A stretch of DNA of 13,083 nucleotides, from positions 1-13,083 of the forward strand of contig JAJONK010000052.1 in the NCBI GenBank assembly GCA_021323355.1, written 5' to 3'. The notes beneath the pieces were generated by a model. That model saw only the letters and a list, made by a program, of their open reading frames with translations. It had not been told where the DNA came from and did not search any database. This DNA is from Deltaproteobacteria bacterium (GTDB lineage Bacteria; Desulfobacterota; Binatia; UBA9968). Shown here in pieces: positions 1-6,591 of the stretch; positions within the stretch are counted from its first letter, which is position 1; the number at the start of each line of letters is the position of its first letter. The position numbers were made by a program, and so were the translations under genes.

Positions 1-112
1 CCAGTGCGGTGTCCCATAACGAGTGAAGGTTTTCTTCCCGGCCATTGAACCGCACGACAACACTATTGCCGCCTCTCTCTTCGGCGAATCCGGCATTGGG
101 ACGCTCAGTGCG
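1..112 (-). pseudogene. S1/P1-type nuclease fragment (partial at window edge)
   Basis: Read on the minus strand, this stretch encodes an open segment containing GFAEERGGNSVVVRFNGRE followed by NLHSLWDTAL. This is the pattern that follows the metal-binding histidines in S1/P1 zinc-dependent nucleases (PF02265), which cleave single-stranded nucleic acids and are normally secreted. The reading runs off the left edge, so the C-terminal part may continue outside. The N-terminal part, roughly half the enzyme with the first zinc ligands, is missing: an in-frame TAG at 113-115 interrupts the frame, and it belongs to an unrelated upstream ORF. I therefore read it as an N-terminally truncated remnant. 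Family recognition rests on a short motif seen by eye. Confidence 0.55.
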
Positions 113-493
113 CTACGACGCGAGTAGTTCCATAATCCTGGACCGCAAAGCTTCGGATCGATCTTCGATGTCTCTGACTGCCAGGTCCGGTAGCTGCATA
201 GAAAGCAACAACAAGACCGCACAACGAGCGTAGATAGTCTTCGACTTCACTGCCACATGGGAGAGATGTTCGTCAATCCAACCGCGACCACTGATGAAGC
301 CGAAACATAAAGCTTGTTCTTCTCTCTCGAAGCTCTGATTGAGGTTCTTCATTTCATGATAATAAAAGTTGTTCTGGTTACCATCGATGAAAACGTCCTG
401 AACAACACTAGCGTAGGGCATCCAGACTTCAAGCTCATCATCGTAGTATGGTCGAGAGAACAAAGTATGTTTCTTGTACATTGAGGCAGTCAT
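113..493 (-). CDS. Hypothetical protein, 126 aa
   Basis: This ORF has a protein-like composition: an acidic and aromatic N-terminal half (YYDDELEVWMPY, NNFYYHEMKN), then a more helical C-terminal half with a hydrophobic stretch (ARCAVLLLLSMQLPDLA) and a charged tail (DIEDRSEALRSRIMELL). The frame can be extended to an ATG at 508. I prefer the ATG at 493 because GGGAG lies 8 nt upstream of it and it overlaps the stop of a short upstream ORF by ATGA. I do not recognise the family. There is no signal peptide and no clear membrane helix. It lies directly in front of the S1/P1 fragment in the same frame, which may be coincidence or the scar of a deletion. It could be island cargo. Confidence 0.5.
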   Translation of the reverse strand: MTASMYKKHTLFSRPYYDDELEVWMPYASVVQDVFIDGNQNNFYYHEMKNLNQSFEREEQALCFGFISGRGWIDEHLSHVAVKSKTIYARCAVLLLLSMQLPDLAVRDIEDRSEALRSRIMELLAS

Positions 494-546
494 GCACGGA
501 ACTCCCATGTTGAGACCGTGGCTGGCCGGTTAGAACGATGGTCCAT
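490..546 (-). CDS. Short upstream ORF (18 aa), possible leader peptide
   Basis: An 18-codon ORF, MDHRSNRPATVSTWEFRA, starts at ATG 546 behind a strong purine-rich ribosome-binding sequence (GGAGGG about 8 nt upstream). Its TGA overlaps the preferred ATG of the following 126-aa gene (ATGA). Such overlaps usually mean translational coupling. It could be a leader peptide, or the true N-terminus of the next gene split by a frameshift. No family is recognisable at this length. Confidence 0.3.
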   Translation of the reverse strand: MDHRSNRPATVSTWEFRA

Positions 547-594
547 GGCTTTTTCCCTCCATAGACTACCTTGGCCTAGTCAATCATTGATTGC

Positions 595-610
595 TGTCTA
601 AGATTAGACA
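595..610. repeat. Perfect 7-2-7 inverted repeat, operator-like
   Basis: The sequence TGTCTAA-GA-TTAGACA is a perfect inverted repeat with a 2-nt centre. It lies about 50 nt upstream of the ATG at 546 on the minus strand, where a transcription-factor operator for that gene would sit. No regulator gene is adjacent, so a regulatory role is inference from symmetry and position. Confidence 0.35.
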
Positions 611-1502
611 CTTCTAACGCGCCCTCGTTTTGTTTTGTATTTTGGGGATTCAAAGCACCTATACGCTTTGGAGGTGGAGTGAGCTGCTGTTCAGTCTTCG
701 GTACTTCCGAAGTGCTCATATTTAATAAGATTATCGCTTTTAGAAGTGATAAGAATAAATTGTGGATGACCCAAACGCGGTGCGGGAACCGAGACGTAAA
801 AACCGCGCAGCCGCAATGTCTTCGCTCTTTGGGAAGCCGCTAACCAGTTTTGAAAAGATTTGCGTATTGCCATGTTGCGGTCGTGCTTTGAATTCTTTGT
901 TGCGCGGGCCGAATTTGGATTCTTTTCGATACTCATAGCTGTCTCGTCGAGGCGTTGGGGTTTGCCTGCTAACCCGATCGTTCGTCCCAAGTTGCTGGCG
1001 TTAGAAATGATCGTCTGCGTCACTTCACTCCGGCACACAGCAACCAAAGAAGCTTCGTAGTATGAGCCGGGACCTCTGCTCTTGCGTCAGAAAAGAAGTG
1101 CGAAAACCGAAACTCTTTACCCTAGCGGCGGAATGAATGCGAAAAGTTAACCGAAGTACTGACGGTGGGCTGGTCCCTACTGTAGTAGAATCTAAGCACG
1201 AGCGCCGTCTTGTCAAGCGAATACCTCGCTGAGCGCGCAAATTAAGGTTTAAGGTTGGATACGGCTAAGCTCGTTTCCAAAATCTTATTCCAGCGACAAA
1301 AACATCCGTCCTCGTCTAGTTTGATCCTAATGATCGAAATCAATTTCGCCACTGCCTGTCAGCTGTGCTCACCGGATGTCTTGCGGATACTTAATTTTGC
1401 TCTCGACAAACCTTCATAACGGACGTAGGATGATCTTTGAACCGCTTTTCTTTCGCGCTTAAACGGCCAGCCAGGACCGATAGCTTGAATTAGGAGTCCT
1501 GG
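611..1502. other. Long stretch without a convincing gene
   Basis: No confident gene is visible on either strand. A minus-strand ORF at 691-1047 (TTG start, 118 aa, containing QNWLAASQRAKTLRLRGFY) and a plus-strand frame at 860-1060 overlap each other. Neither has a ribosome-binding site or a recognisable domain. The stretch fits eroded accessory DNA. The last 12 nt contain the ribosome-binding site of the gene at 1503. Confidence 0.5.
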
Positions 1503-1748
1503 ATGGCCAGCCTGTTGTATAAGAATCACCGTATCGTCGTTTCTACAGCTCCTCACAAATTCACACACCGGTGGACCTGGTCGGTCGTCGTCTCGTGGTT
1601 TGAGGATGATCGCCAGAAGTTGCGTCCGATCAAGAATTGGTTTCAGCAGTTTGACAGTAAGGAGGAGGCGGAAATGTGCGCGATTGAAGCTGGAAAGACC
1701 TGGGTCGATAAGCGGCTTGATCTTAATTCTTCGGTCGCAGCAGGATAG
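1503..1748 (+). CDS. Small conserved-looking protein, 81 aa
   Basis: An 81-aa protein starts at an ATG with AGGAG 6 nt upstream, a near-ideal ribosome-binding site. It has a basic N-terminal half (KNHRIVVSTAPHKFTHRW), then WSVVVSWFEDD, then a helical acidic segment (FDSKEEAEMCAIEAGKTWVDKRLD). The beta-strand then helix layout resembles small uncharacterised proteins seen in environmental bacteria. That resemblance is from memory and carries no function. There is no signal peptide, membrane helix or metal motif. It is one of the few apparently intact genes in the left region, so it may be recent cargo or under selection. Confidence 0.6.
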   Translation: MASLLYKNHRIVVSTAPHKFTHRWTWSVVVSWFEDDRQKLRPIKNWFQQFDSKEEAEMCAIEAGKTWVDKRLDLNSSVAAG

Positions 1749-1980
1749 GTGCCGCCGCAATGGAAGTTGAAGTACTATAGCTGACAGACGAAAGAAAAAA
1801 ACAATGATATGCGACCAGAGTATTTCGATTAAGCCTGCGTAGGAGTAGCGCGGATAACATTCGAGCTTCTATTTAATGACGGCGTCGCTAGTAAAGCGCA
1901 GACGCTGGATCTTGGGCACAGGTCTAATATTGAACATCCTCCGCTTCCTCGGTGGTGTAGCAAGTTAGCCAGAGGATGAA
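1749..1980. other. Intergenic stretch with nothing recognised
   Basis: Between the 81-aa gene and the next short ORF I see no domain, RNA gene or clear promoter. A minus-strand frame at 1924-2208 crosses the right part, but its product shows no known motif and it overlaps the response-regulator remnant on the other strand. Confidence 0.4.
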
Positions 1981-2103
1981 ATGGAAGAACGTAATAAAAT
2001 CAAAACTGCTGATCGGAAATTGAGATGGAAGACAGACTGCCAGATAGAATTTGTCAAACACGGCCAAGAAGTGATCAAAGATCAAAAGCTCGATCCCGAT
2101 TGA
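1981..2103 (+). CDS. Possible 40-aa small protein
   Basis: A 40-codon ORF begins at an ATG with AGAGG 5 nt upstream and ends at TGA 34 nt before the receiver-domain remnant. The product is strongly charged (MEERNKIKTADRKLRW at the start, VIKDQKLDPD at the end) with no hydrophobic segment. The good ribosome-binding site is the main argument for it; it is short enough to have arisen by chance. It may be a fragment of a larger decayed gene upstream of the response regulator. Confidence 0.25.
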   Translation: MEERNKIKTADRKLRWKTDCQIEFVKHGQEVIKDQKLDPD

Positions 2104-2111
2104 TTCATCAA

Positions 2112-2126
2112 CTGACATGCTGTCAG
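2112..2126. repeat. Perfect 6-3-6 inverted repeat before the response-regulator remnant
   Basis: CTGACA-TGC-TGTCAG is perfectly symmetric and ends 10 nt before the ATG at 2137. It overlaps the GGG that would serve as ribosome-binding site, so it could be an operator or an mRNA hairpin. Function is inferred from position only. Confidence 0.3.
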
Positions 2127-2136
2127 GGTAAGCAGC

Positions 2137-2483
2137 AATGACCAAGATATTGATCGTCGAGGCTAAGGTACTTTCTTGGCCGTCACGGCTATGAAACCGC
2201 AGGAGCAAAAGACGGATTAGAGGCTCTGGAGCTTTTTAGTCAATCCCGATACGATCTTGTGCTTTCCGATCTTAAGATGCCCCAAATGGACGGTTTAGCC
2301 CTTGCGCGGCGCATTCTCTCGACAATCCCTCTAACTCCTTTCTTTCTGATGACCGCTGATGATTCCGTTCATACTAAAGCGATCAGGGAGTTCGGAGTAC
2401 CATGTCTTATCAAACCGCTCTCATTGGAAGAGTTACTGGCGAGAATTCAGAAGGTGATTGGCAGGCCGTTGCTGCCTTCCTAA
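2137..2483 (+). pseudogene. Decayed response-regulator receiver domain
   Basis: The C-terminal two-thirds of a CheY-like receiver domain is clear: RHGYETAGAKDGLEALELF, then LVLSDLKMPQMDG with the phospho-acceptor Asp, LMTADDS with the switch Thr, and PCLIKPLSLEELLARI with the conserved Lys. These lie in the frame of 2181-2483. The expected start, ATG ACC AAG... giving MTKILIVE, is at 2137 in another frame. The two meet near 2160-2175 with about ten residues missing, including the acidic pair that binds Mg2+. The longest ATG-initiated ORF (2259-2483) therefore begins in mid-domain. It is a single-domain remnant with no output domain after it, read here as a pseudogene. Two-component phosphorylation is the family role. 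Confidence 0.75.
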
Positions 2484-2982
2484 TTTGTTTTTGAAGCGCG
2501 GGTCTGAAGCGTCTCCGACTTACTGTTTGCCGTGGCCAATGTGTTGTCGACTCGAAGAGGAATCAAACATTCAGTAAGTGATTCAATCGTAGATGAGACT
2601 GGGTGAATTTATCGGTTCCATTTTGTCACGACCTCACCAGTGCTAATCGATGGTTTCGAAGATGCGGAGAAAGCCGGACTGGTAGGCTGCTAAATCCTGG
2701 GTAGAGCACGAGAGGAAAGCCTCATTGCAAGCTGATTTGACGACGCCTCCACTTGGCGCTTCTTCTAAGGAAGAGCACAACCAATAAGAATTGCTTTGAA
2801 AAGCGAGATCGGCGTCTGAAGTCTGACATGCCCAGGCAATCAGCGGACCACCTGAGAATCATTTTTCTATTTAGGATACTTAGCTTTGGTGGCATACCGA
2901 TCTTTAACTCGTTCAGTCTTGAGACCGAGTTTCTGCGCCTCCAATTTACAAGCGTAGCATACGACCATATCTAGCAAGATCA
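2484..2982. other. Stretch without a convincing gene
   Basis: About 500 nt hold no recognisable gene. A plus-strand frame at 2753-2974 lacks a ribosome-binding site and domain. The one ordered element is a long-range inverted repeat at 2518-2579, listed separately. Confidence 0.45.
2518..2579. repeat. Imperfect long hairpin with ACTTACTG/CAGTAAGT arms
   Basis: ACTTACTG at 2518-2525 is the exact reverse complement of CAGTAAGT at 2572-2579. Pairing can extend inward through TTTG with CAAA across a short bulge. The arms enclose about 40 nt with no T-run after them, so it does not look like a terminator. It could be a small mobile-element end pair, a regulatory RNA fold, or chance. Confidence 0.3.
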
Positions 2983-3551
2983 CTACATCGTCTTCCGTCC
3001 ACACGCGGTATGCTTTTTATTGAAGAGTATACCTTCGCAATGATCGCATATTATACCTGCTGCCCTTTTCGACGACTCAAGCACCGGACGCTTCTTAGCA
3101 ACCACAGGAGTAGCTGATACTTCATGGCTTACCTTGCTTGAGTCCATTGCTTTCAGCACTCGATCCAGCCGTTCTTTGGATTGTTGTGCTGCGTAAAGCA
3201 AGCTGTGAGATACTTTGAATCGGAGAAAACTCTGGTCGATCAACGTCTTGTAAGCTCCATTGAGCTTTTTGTCCTCAATTTCCGGTCAACCACTTGGTTG
3301 CGCAATTCGCTTAGATCAATAGTCGTCGTATCGATGATGAGTCCTTCCTCTCTCGGATTATTTGCCCCGCTAGGCGAGCAATAAACGAACCAATGGTAAC
3401 TTAGTAGATTTCTTGACAATTGAGGGCAGGCTTTGATCCGAAGAACATCAAAAATTGACAAAAATGTACACTTTTGACAGAAAAGTGAGCCGCTTTGCTG
3501 AAGAAATTTGTTGAGCGTGTGGCGCAAAGCTCCAGGGATATTAGTGTTCAC
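2983..3551 (-). pseudogene. Hypothetical gene split by a frameshift, Cys-containing ends
   Basis: Two consecutive minus-strand ORFs look like halves of one protein. The upstream half (3240-3551, GTG start) contains FCQKC and continues to GLIIDTTTIDLSELRNQVV. After that point the plausible continuation switches frame to KKLNGAYKTLIDQSFLRF and runs through QQSKERLDRVLKAMDSSK to a terminal ICDHC...C cluster at 3000-3040. The second ORF's frame is open upstream only to a TGA at 3286-3288, next to the switch point. Its nominal TTG start at 3243 overlaps the first ORF's TGA, so a coupled two-gene arrangement is the alternative. CxxC pairs suggest metal binding. I do not recognise the family. Confidence 0.35.
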
Positions 3552-3747
3552 CTATCTCACTTCCATAGAGGCACAACCTGGTCATCTCTTACCCTCAAGT
3601 TTTTATTTTCCGCTATCGATTTTTTAATACAAACCTTTTGTTAGCCAATCCTAAACATCGACATACCTGGGATTCTCGTAAGCACTGGCGAATGTCATCA
3701 GTCGTTGATGGCTGGTGCAGTCGTTAAAGCTTGTTTTATGATGTTGG

Positions 3748-3754
3748 AAAGGAG
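3748..3754 (+). promoter_or_regulatory. Strong ribosome-binding site of the permease remnant
   Basis: AAGGAG followed by a 6-nt spacer precedes ATG at 3761. This near-consensus site fixes the start of the iron permease gene, although the frame breaks about 11 codons later. It shows the locus was once a properly expressed gene. Confidence 0.55.
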
Positions 3755-3760
3755 ATCAAC

Positions 3761-4074
3761 ATGGAAAAGCCGCTCGCCTGGTTTACCGACTTTCAAAGTG
3801 GATAGCAGAAGCTGCCGGACATCCCATCAGCTTTACTCTTGCTTTGCTGACCATAATCATCTGGGGAGTTTCAGGGCCGCTGTTTGGTTACAGCGATACT
3901 TGGCAGCTCGTGATCAATACCGGAACCACGATAATCACTTTTCTGATGGTGTTTCTCATCCAGAAAACGCAGAACCGCGACACTGAAACAATACACCTAA
4001 AACTAGATGAACTGATCAGAGTTACGAAAGGAGCACGTAACATGATGCTCGATCTTGAGCACATGGATGATGAA
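3761..4074 (+). pseudogene. Low-affinity iron permease family protein, frameshifted and truncated
   Basis: The segment matches the low-affinity iron permease family (PF04120), small inner-membrane proteins of about 110-150 residues. It starts at ATG 3761 behind a strong ribosome-binding site as MEKPLAWFTDF. It continues one frame over as SKWIAEAAGHPISFTLALL, then IIIWGVSGPLFGYSDTWQL and TFLMVFLIQKTQNRD, ending with LKLDELIRVTKGARNMMLDL. Two membrane helices are visible (around SFTLALLTIIIW and TTIITFLMVFLI). The frame change near 3791 fits loss of one base; in the start frame it gives TAG at 3803-3805. After about 4074 family similarity stops and the open frame runs into a tyrosine-recombinase remnant. 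The role in iron uptake is a family annotation; this copy is unlikely to be functional. Confidence 0.75.
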
Positions 4075-4105
4075 AGCCGTTGGCTAGACCTGCCGCTACC
4101 GCTGA

Positions 4106-4122
4106 AGGGGGGATTTCCCCCT
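4106..4122. repeat. G/C hairpin at the permease-recombinase junction
   Basis: AGGGGG-GATTT-CCCCCT forms a 6-bp perfect stem. It lies in the roughly 105-nt segment joining the permease and recombinase remnants, which matches neither family. It may mark the illegitimate join or have formed as a by-product. Confidence 0.25.
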
Positions 4123-4179
4123 GACCGGAAGAAAAGCAGTCTCGTCACAAAATCAAATAAGTTCAACCATGCCGGACCT

Positions 4180-4712
4180 AGTCTAACTGACTACCTCAAA
4201 GATCCTGTAACGTTTCTTTATCTTTCTGGATGGCGAGTAAGCGAGATGCGCGCTCTAGAGTGGCGCGATGTAGATCTTGCGGGTAAGGTCGTGAGACTTA
4301 GACCTGAAATCAGCAAAGACAAGAAGGGTAGACTGTTGCCTCTTCAGAATGAGCTTCTCGAAATTGTACGCAGAGCACATGCTAACCGTAGACTCGACTG
4401 TAACGCAGTATTTCACAAGAATGGCAAATCAATAGGAGACTTCAGAAAGGCTTGGAAATCGGCGCTATTGTCAGCATCGGTTGGAAAAAAATTCGTTCAT
4501 GATTTTAGACGCACAGCTCTCGGGAATCTCACCAGAGCAGGTACTACAGAGAAGTTTTCAATGACGTTGACGGGACACAAGACCAGAGCTGCCTGCGACG
4601 ATATAACATCGTCACTGAAGCCCATTTAAGCCAGGCCATTGAAAAGCTCCACTCACACCTGGATGGTCAACCGAAGATCCCATCGGTAAGCGTACTGAGG
4701 GAAACTGCATGA
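4180..4712 (+). pseudogene. Tyrosine recombinase (phage-type integrase) catalytic domain, truncated and frameshifted
   Basis: The catalytic domain of a phage-type tyrosine recombinase (PF00589) is recognisable from SLTDYLKDP. FLYLSGWRVSEMRALEWRD carries the first catalytic Arg (codon 4234-4236), ISKDKKGRLLPL the beta-hairpin Lys, HDFRR the His-x-x-Arg pair, and TGHKTRA the second His. The nucleophilic Tyr is absent from this frame, which ends at 4629. One frame over, RYNIVTEAHLSQAIEKL continues the domain with Tyr at 4602-4604 to a TGA at 4710-4712. Compared with the expected Asp-Arg-Tyr, one C is missing near 4599. The N-terminal core-binding domain (about 150 residues) is missing too. The 3' end lies 84 nt from the 3' end of a tRNA gene, the usual place for an island integrase. 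Confidence 0.85.
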
Positions 4713-4796
4713 GAATGTCACGGACAAAAGGCGGACAAATACAGTTGCTAGAGCAAATGATTCTACGTGGACAGGGTTCTAAGATGCTGAAAAGAC

Positions 4797-4871
<75 letters not shown>

Positions 4872-4872
<1 letters not shown>

Positions 4873-5177
4873 TAGAGGGGTCTTACGAAGTGAATCAAAG
4901 CCGCGATAAAAAATGATGCAACGTAAGCGGCGATTAGATCAAACAAGATTCGGAATTCAGAGATGCCCTCAATATAATCCTGCAGACCAGAGAAAAGCAA
5001 TATGAACTGGCTGAGGAATAAACCGGCCACACCTACGAACAGCCACACGATAACCCCTGAACGCCACTCGCTTGCGACCGTCTTGCTGGCAGCCCAGCCG
5101 GCGACGAATGCCACGGCCAAGGTCACCAGCAGCGATCCTGTGAGATAGTCCAAGACTTGCTGCGCAGTCTCTTTCAC
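4872..5177 (-). CDS. Three-helix membrane protein, 101 aa
   Basis: A small integral membrane protein with three hydrophobic segments at about residues 14-34 (GSLLVTLAVAFVAGWAA), 43-63 (VIVWLFVGVAGLFLSQFILL) and 79-98 (LFDLIAAYVASFFIAALI). It has short charged loops and no catalytic motif. It starts at GTG 5177, whose GTGA overlaps the thiE stop by 4 nt, indicating translational coupling within the thiamine operon. Its TAG shares one base with the tRNA-Thr gene. I do not recognise the family. Position in the operon hints at a thiamine-related membrane role, but it may be a passenger. Another minus-strand frame at 4969-5187 is a shadow. Confidence 0.75.
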
Positions 5178-5803
5178 GCGCTCCCAATCATTTGCAAAAG
5201 GTCGCTTGTTGCTTTTTTGGGAGCATCGGAACTCATGATTGCAGAAATGAGCGCTACCCCAGAAACACCGATCGATCTGAGATCGAGAATATTTTCCATA
5301 TTGATACCGCCGATAGCATAAACCGGCAGTGAGATTTTCTCCACGATTTCTTTTAGTTTGTTTACACCTTGCGGCGCGCCATAGGTGGCTTTGGACGGGG
5401 TAAAATAAACCGGTCCAAATAAGAGGAAGTCCGCGCCTTGCTGTTGCGCTTCTAAGGCTTCATCAAGAGAATGCGTCGACACTCCAATCATTTTTTGCGC
5501 TCCGAACAGTTGTCGCGCGAGGGCGATGGGCACTGAGGCTTTTCCTAACTGTACTCCCGCGGCGTTCACGGCCAAGGCAATGTCGACACGTTCATTGACA
5601 AACAATGAGGAACCGTAATTTTGACAAAGTTTGCTGGCTTTCTCGGCCAATAAGAACAGATCCCGGCCAGCGAGATCTTTTTCCCTTAGCTGGATCGCTT
5701 TAGCGCCGGCATCGAGAGCTTGCTCTAGTAGCCAGAGTAAGTCACGTCCTTTGGTCTGAGTTCGATCGGTGATCAGATACAACTTGAAATCGGGCTTTGG
5801 CAC
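5174..5803 (-). CDS. thiE: Thiamine-phosphate synthase family protein (ThiE/TenI)
   Basis: ThiE joins HMP-PP and the carboxythiazole phosphate to give thiamine monophosphate in the cytosol; it is a TIM barrel. The 209-aa product shows LYLITDR at the first strand, QLREKD (38-43), FVNERVDIAL (68-77), GVSTHS (107-112), FGPVYFTPSK (129-138) and YAIGGI (162-167). The frame is open further upstream into thiG, but I chose GTG 5803 because GAGG lies 8 nt before it and the usual length fits. It starts 10 nt after the thiG stop and overlaps the next gene by GTGA. Two metal-binding Asp positions of ThiE appear changed: NE instead of ND, and LGKAS instead of the usual G-Q-x-D. The LGKAS segment recalls TenI thiazole tautomerase, but TenI's His in FGH is Pro here, as in ThiE. 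Confidence 0.85.
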   Translation of the reverse strand: MPKPDFKLYLITDRTQTKGRDLLWLLEQALDAGAKAIQLREKDLAGRDLFLLAEKASKLCQNYGSSLFVNERVDIALAVNAAGVQLGKASVPIALARQLFGAQKMIGVSTHSLDEALEAQQQGADFLLFGPVYFTPSKATYGAPQGVNKLKEIVEKISLPVYAIGGINMENILDLRSIGVSGVALISAIMSSDAPKKATSDLLQMIGSA

Positions 5804-5813
5804 TTGCGGTGCC

Positions 5814-6587
5814 TCAAGGCAAAATGCCCTCGAGAGGGCTGGAAGCGGTGGCGTAGAGTTTCTTGCCGATACGACCAGCCAGAAAAGCTTTGCGGCCGGC
5901 CTCGACACCGAGGCGCATCGCCTCTGCCATGAGGATCGGATCTCGGGCGCTAGCAATGGCTGTGTTCATCAAGACTCCATGACAGCCCAATTCCATGGCG
6001 ATCGCCGCGTCCGAAGCAGTTCCGACGCCTGCATCAACGATAACTGGAACCGTGGCTTGTTCGAGAATGATACGAATATTGTAAGGGTTGCGGATGCCTA
6101 ATCCGGAGCCGATGGGCGCAGCCAGCGGCATGACTGCGGCACAACCTATGTCTTGAAGTTTTTGAGCGGTGATTGGATCGTCGGTTATATACGGAAGCAC
6201 GATGAATCCTTCTTTTACCAGAACCTTGGCGGCTTCCAAAGTAGCAGGCACGTCTGGAAAAAGGGTTCTATCATCACCTATTACTTCCAACTTTACCATA
6301 TTGCCAACACCCGCTTCTCGCGCTAAACGGCACGTACGAACGGCATCGTCAGCAGTGTAACAGCCGGCGGTGTTCGGGAGAATCGTGTATTTGTTTGGAC
6401 TGAGGTAGTCGAGCAGATTTTCCTTGTGAGGATCCGTGATGTTCACCCGACGTACTGCAACCGTGACAATTTCAGCTCCAGAGACTTCGATCGCGTTCCT
6501 GGTCTCTTCAAAGTTCTTGTACTTTCCCGTTCCGACGATCAACCGTGACTGATAGAACTTTTCGCCCAACTTAAATACATCTTGCAT
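5814..6587 (-). CDS. thiG: Thiazole synthase ThiG
   Basis: ThiG makes the thiazole phosphate of thiamine from DXP, dehydroglycine and sulfur delivered by ThiS thiocarboxylate. The 257-aa TIM barrel shows LIVGTGKY near the N-terminus, LPNTAGC (70-76), MVKLEVIGDD with the Schiff-base Lys (K99), LPYITDDP, APIGSGLGI, and VDAGVGTASDAAIAMELG followed by LMNTAIA. I chose ATG 6587 rather than the upstream frame start at 6617: GGAGG lies 8 nt before it, and it follows the thiS stop by 4 nt. The GGAGG itself overlaps the end of thiS, so the two are probably coupled. It is expressed under the upstream TPP riboswitch. Confidence 0.97.
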   Translation of the reverse strand: MQDVFKLGEKFYQSRLIVGTGKYKNFEETRNAIEVSGAEIVTVAVRRVNITDPHKENLLDYLSPNKYTILPNTAGCYTADDAVRTCRLAREAGVGNMVKLEVIGDDRTLFPDVPATLEAAKVLVKEGFIVLPYITDDPITAQKLQDIGCAAVMPLAAPIGSGLGIRNPYNIRIILEQATVPVIVDAGVGTASDAAIAMELGCHGVLMNTAIASARDPILMAEAMRLGVEAGRKAFLAGRIGKKLYATASSPLEGILP

Positions 6588-6591
6588 AGCT

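Noticed and set aside
1359..1760. 133-aa minus-strand ORF over the 81-aa gene
   Set aside because: No ribosome-binding site or domain; the plus-strand gene has a good ribosome-binding site and protein-like sequence.
3844..4629. A single intact 261-aa integrase-like gene
   Set aside because: The N-terminal 77 residues are iron permease and the C-terminus loses the catalytic Tyr through a frame change, so it is listed as two pseudogenes.
1..4796. CRISPR array or second att copy in the left region
   Set aside because: No regularly spaced repeats seen, and no copy of the tRNA 3' half found by eye; the distal att site would be outside the window.
5174..5956. A 260-aa thiE starting at 5956
   Set aside because: The first 51 residues overlap thiG in another frame and are not protein-like; GTG 5803 has a ribosome-binding site and gives the family length.
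5769..6360. Plus-strand ORFs inside thiG
   Set aside because: They are antisense shadows of a strongly conserved gene.
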